The notes below the pieces were generated by a model. It had not been told where the DNA came from. It worked only from the letters and a program-made list of their open reading frames with translations, and searched no databases. Below are positions 63,700 to 64,000 of a DNA stretch of 64,000 nt, piece after piece. The stretch lies in assembly GCA_019105045.1 (NCBI GenBank), contig JAHRWT010000091.1:49260-113259 (forward strand), in the 5' to 3' direction. Origin of the DNA: Sterolibacterium sp. (GTDB lineage: Bacteria > Pseudomonadota > Gammaproteobacteria > Burkholderiales > Rhodocyclaceae). Both the position numbers and the translations under genes were made by a program. Position 1 is the stretch's first letter. The number at the start of each line of letters is the position of its first letter.

Positions 63700-64000
63700 T
63701 CAGGCCTGGTCAGCCAGCAGGATGCTGCGGCTGCCTTGGTATTCTTCGATGGCCTTGGCCAGCGCGAGGATTTCTTCGGATGGAATCTGGCGGATCAGTT
63801 CATCCGTTTGCGCGTCGATGATCTTTACCACGGTGCGGCCGCTGTCGTCGTCGAGCGAGAACACCAGATTGCTGGCGCGGCTCTGCACGGCTTCGGCGAC
63901 CTGGCGGGTGGCTTCCTCGAGGCGCTCCGAATCCGGATCCGGATTCACGCTGGCGGCCGATGGTGCGGCGCGCACGGCGCTGGCCTGCAAGGTCGTCACG
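63700..64000 (-). CDS. flaG: Flagellar protein FlaG (5' end beyond the window)
   Basis: At least 99 residues. The conserved FlaG half reads NLVFSLDDDSGRTVVKIIDAQTDELIRQIPSEEILALAKAIEE. The track start is a GTG at 63999, but the frame is open to the window edge, and FlaG proteins are usually somewhat longer, so the true start is probably outside. FlaG influences flagellar filament length and normally sits between flagellin and fliD genes. Confidence 0.88.
   Translation of the reverse strand, partial: VTTLQASAVRAAPSAASVNPDPDSERLEEATRQVAEAVQSRASNLVFSLDDDSGRTVVKIIDAQTDELIRQIPSEEILALAKAIEEYQGSRSILLADQA

Noticed and set aside
63279-63821. 180-residue ORF with SDHPIIRS repeats
   Set aside because: It is the translation of the tandem arrays and runs into flaG on the opposite strand. 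AAAGGAG before it looks fortuitous.

Overview
The window is a 64 kb stretch of a GC-rich bacterial chromosome, probably a motile betaproteobacterium of the order Burkholderiales. The evidence is housekeeping gene order and protein type: rimP-nusA-infB-rbfA-truB-rpsO-pnp; rlmE-ftsH-folP-glmM; bamE-dapB-carA-carB-greA; ppiD-hupB; RelA of the synthetase-only type; a short DksA; and flhDC plus flaG. An Oxalobacteraceae-like source is plausible, but I cannot prove it from sequence alone. Most of the window is core genome. The accessory part is concentrated after about 56.7 kb.

Layout. 0-8 kb: a peptide-type ABC importer operon. It holds the tail of one substrate-binding protein, a complete second one, an M3 oligopeptidase, two permeases and a fused double ATPase, with start/stop overlaps at two junctions. 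8-9.6 kb: a type II thioesterase and an SRPBCC protein, flanked by short tandem repeats. 9.6-15.5 kb: relA diverging from fabI, then ppiD and hupB. 15.7-16.3 kb: a Pro-Arg-His tRNA operon with a clear promoter and terminator. 16.4-17.1 kb: dksA. 17.1-26.6 kb: the transcription/translation operon rimP to pnp on the minus strand, with its own promoter and a terminator-like attenuator in the leader. 26.6-31.7 kb: glmM, folP, ftsH and rlmE, with yhbY diverging. 32.4-38.9 kb: greA, carB, carA, dapB and bamE. 39-46.9 kb: fur, aceB, a small Cys protein, a YgiQ radical SAM protein, a TonB-like protein, a Nudix hydrolase and flhDC. 47-56.7 kb: purL, tex, a VOC protein, lgt and ilvD.

56.7-64 kb is the accessory-looking part. 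It contains a large Sel1-repeat protein, a decayed MqsA-type antitoxin, a cluster of three DnaA-box-like sites beside an AT-rich stretch, a Fic-like protein lacking the catalytic His, and xseA. These are followed by about 100 bp of helically phased A-tracts, an MntA-HepT toxin-antitoxin pair, a region with a 29-bp direct repeat bracketing a perfect 20-bp palindrome, a 24-unit 8-bp tandem array, and the start-truncated end of flaG.

A pattern running through the window is the number of 7- to 11-bp tandem repeats, each with its own unit, lying at or just past gene ends (8.1, 9.6, 16.1, 28.0, 32.2, 61.9 and 63.5 kb). Two are 9-bp in-frame repeats inside coding sequence (tonB-like at 44.57 kb, Sel1 protein at 56.9 kb). 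No CRISPR array, rRNA, transposase or integrase was seen. The best candidates for something undescribed are the non-coding structures at 59.4, 61.9 and 63.3-63.7 kb, and the Fic-like protein.
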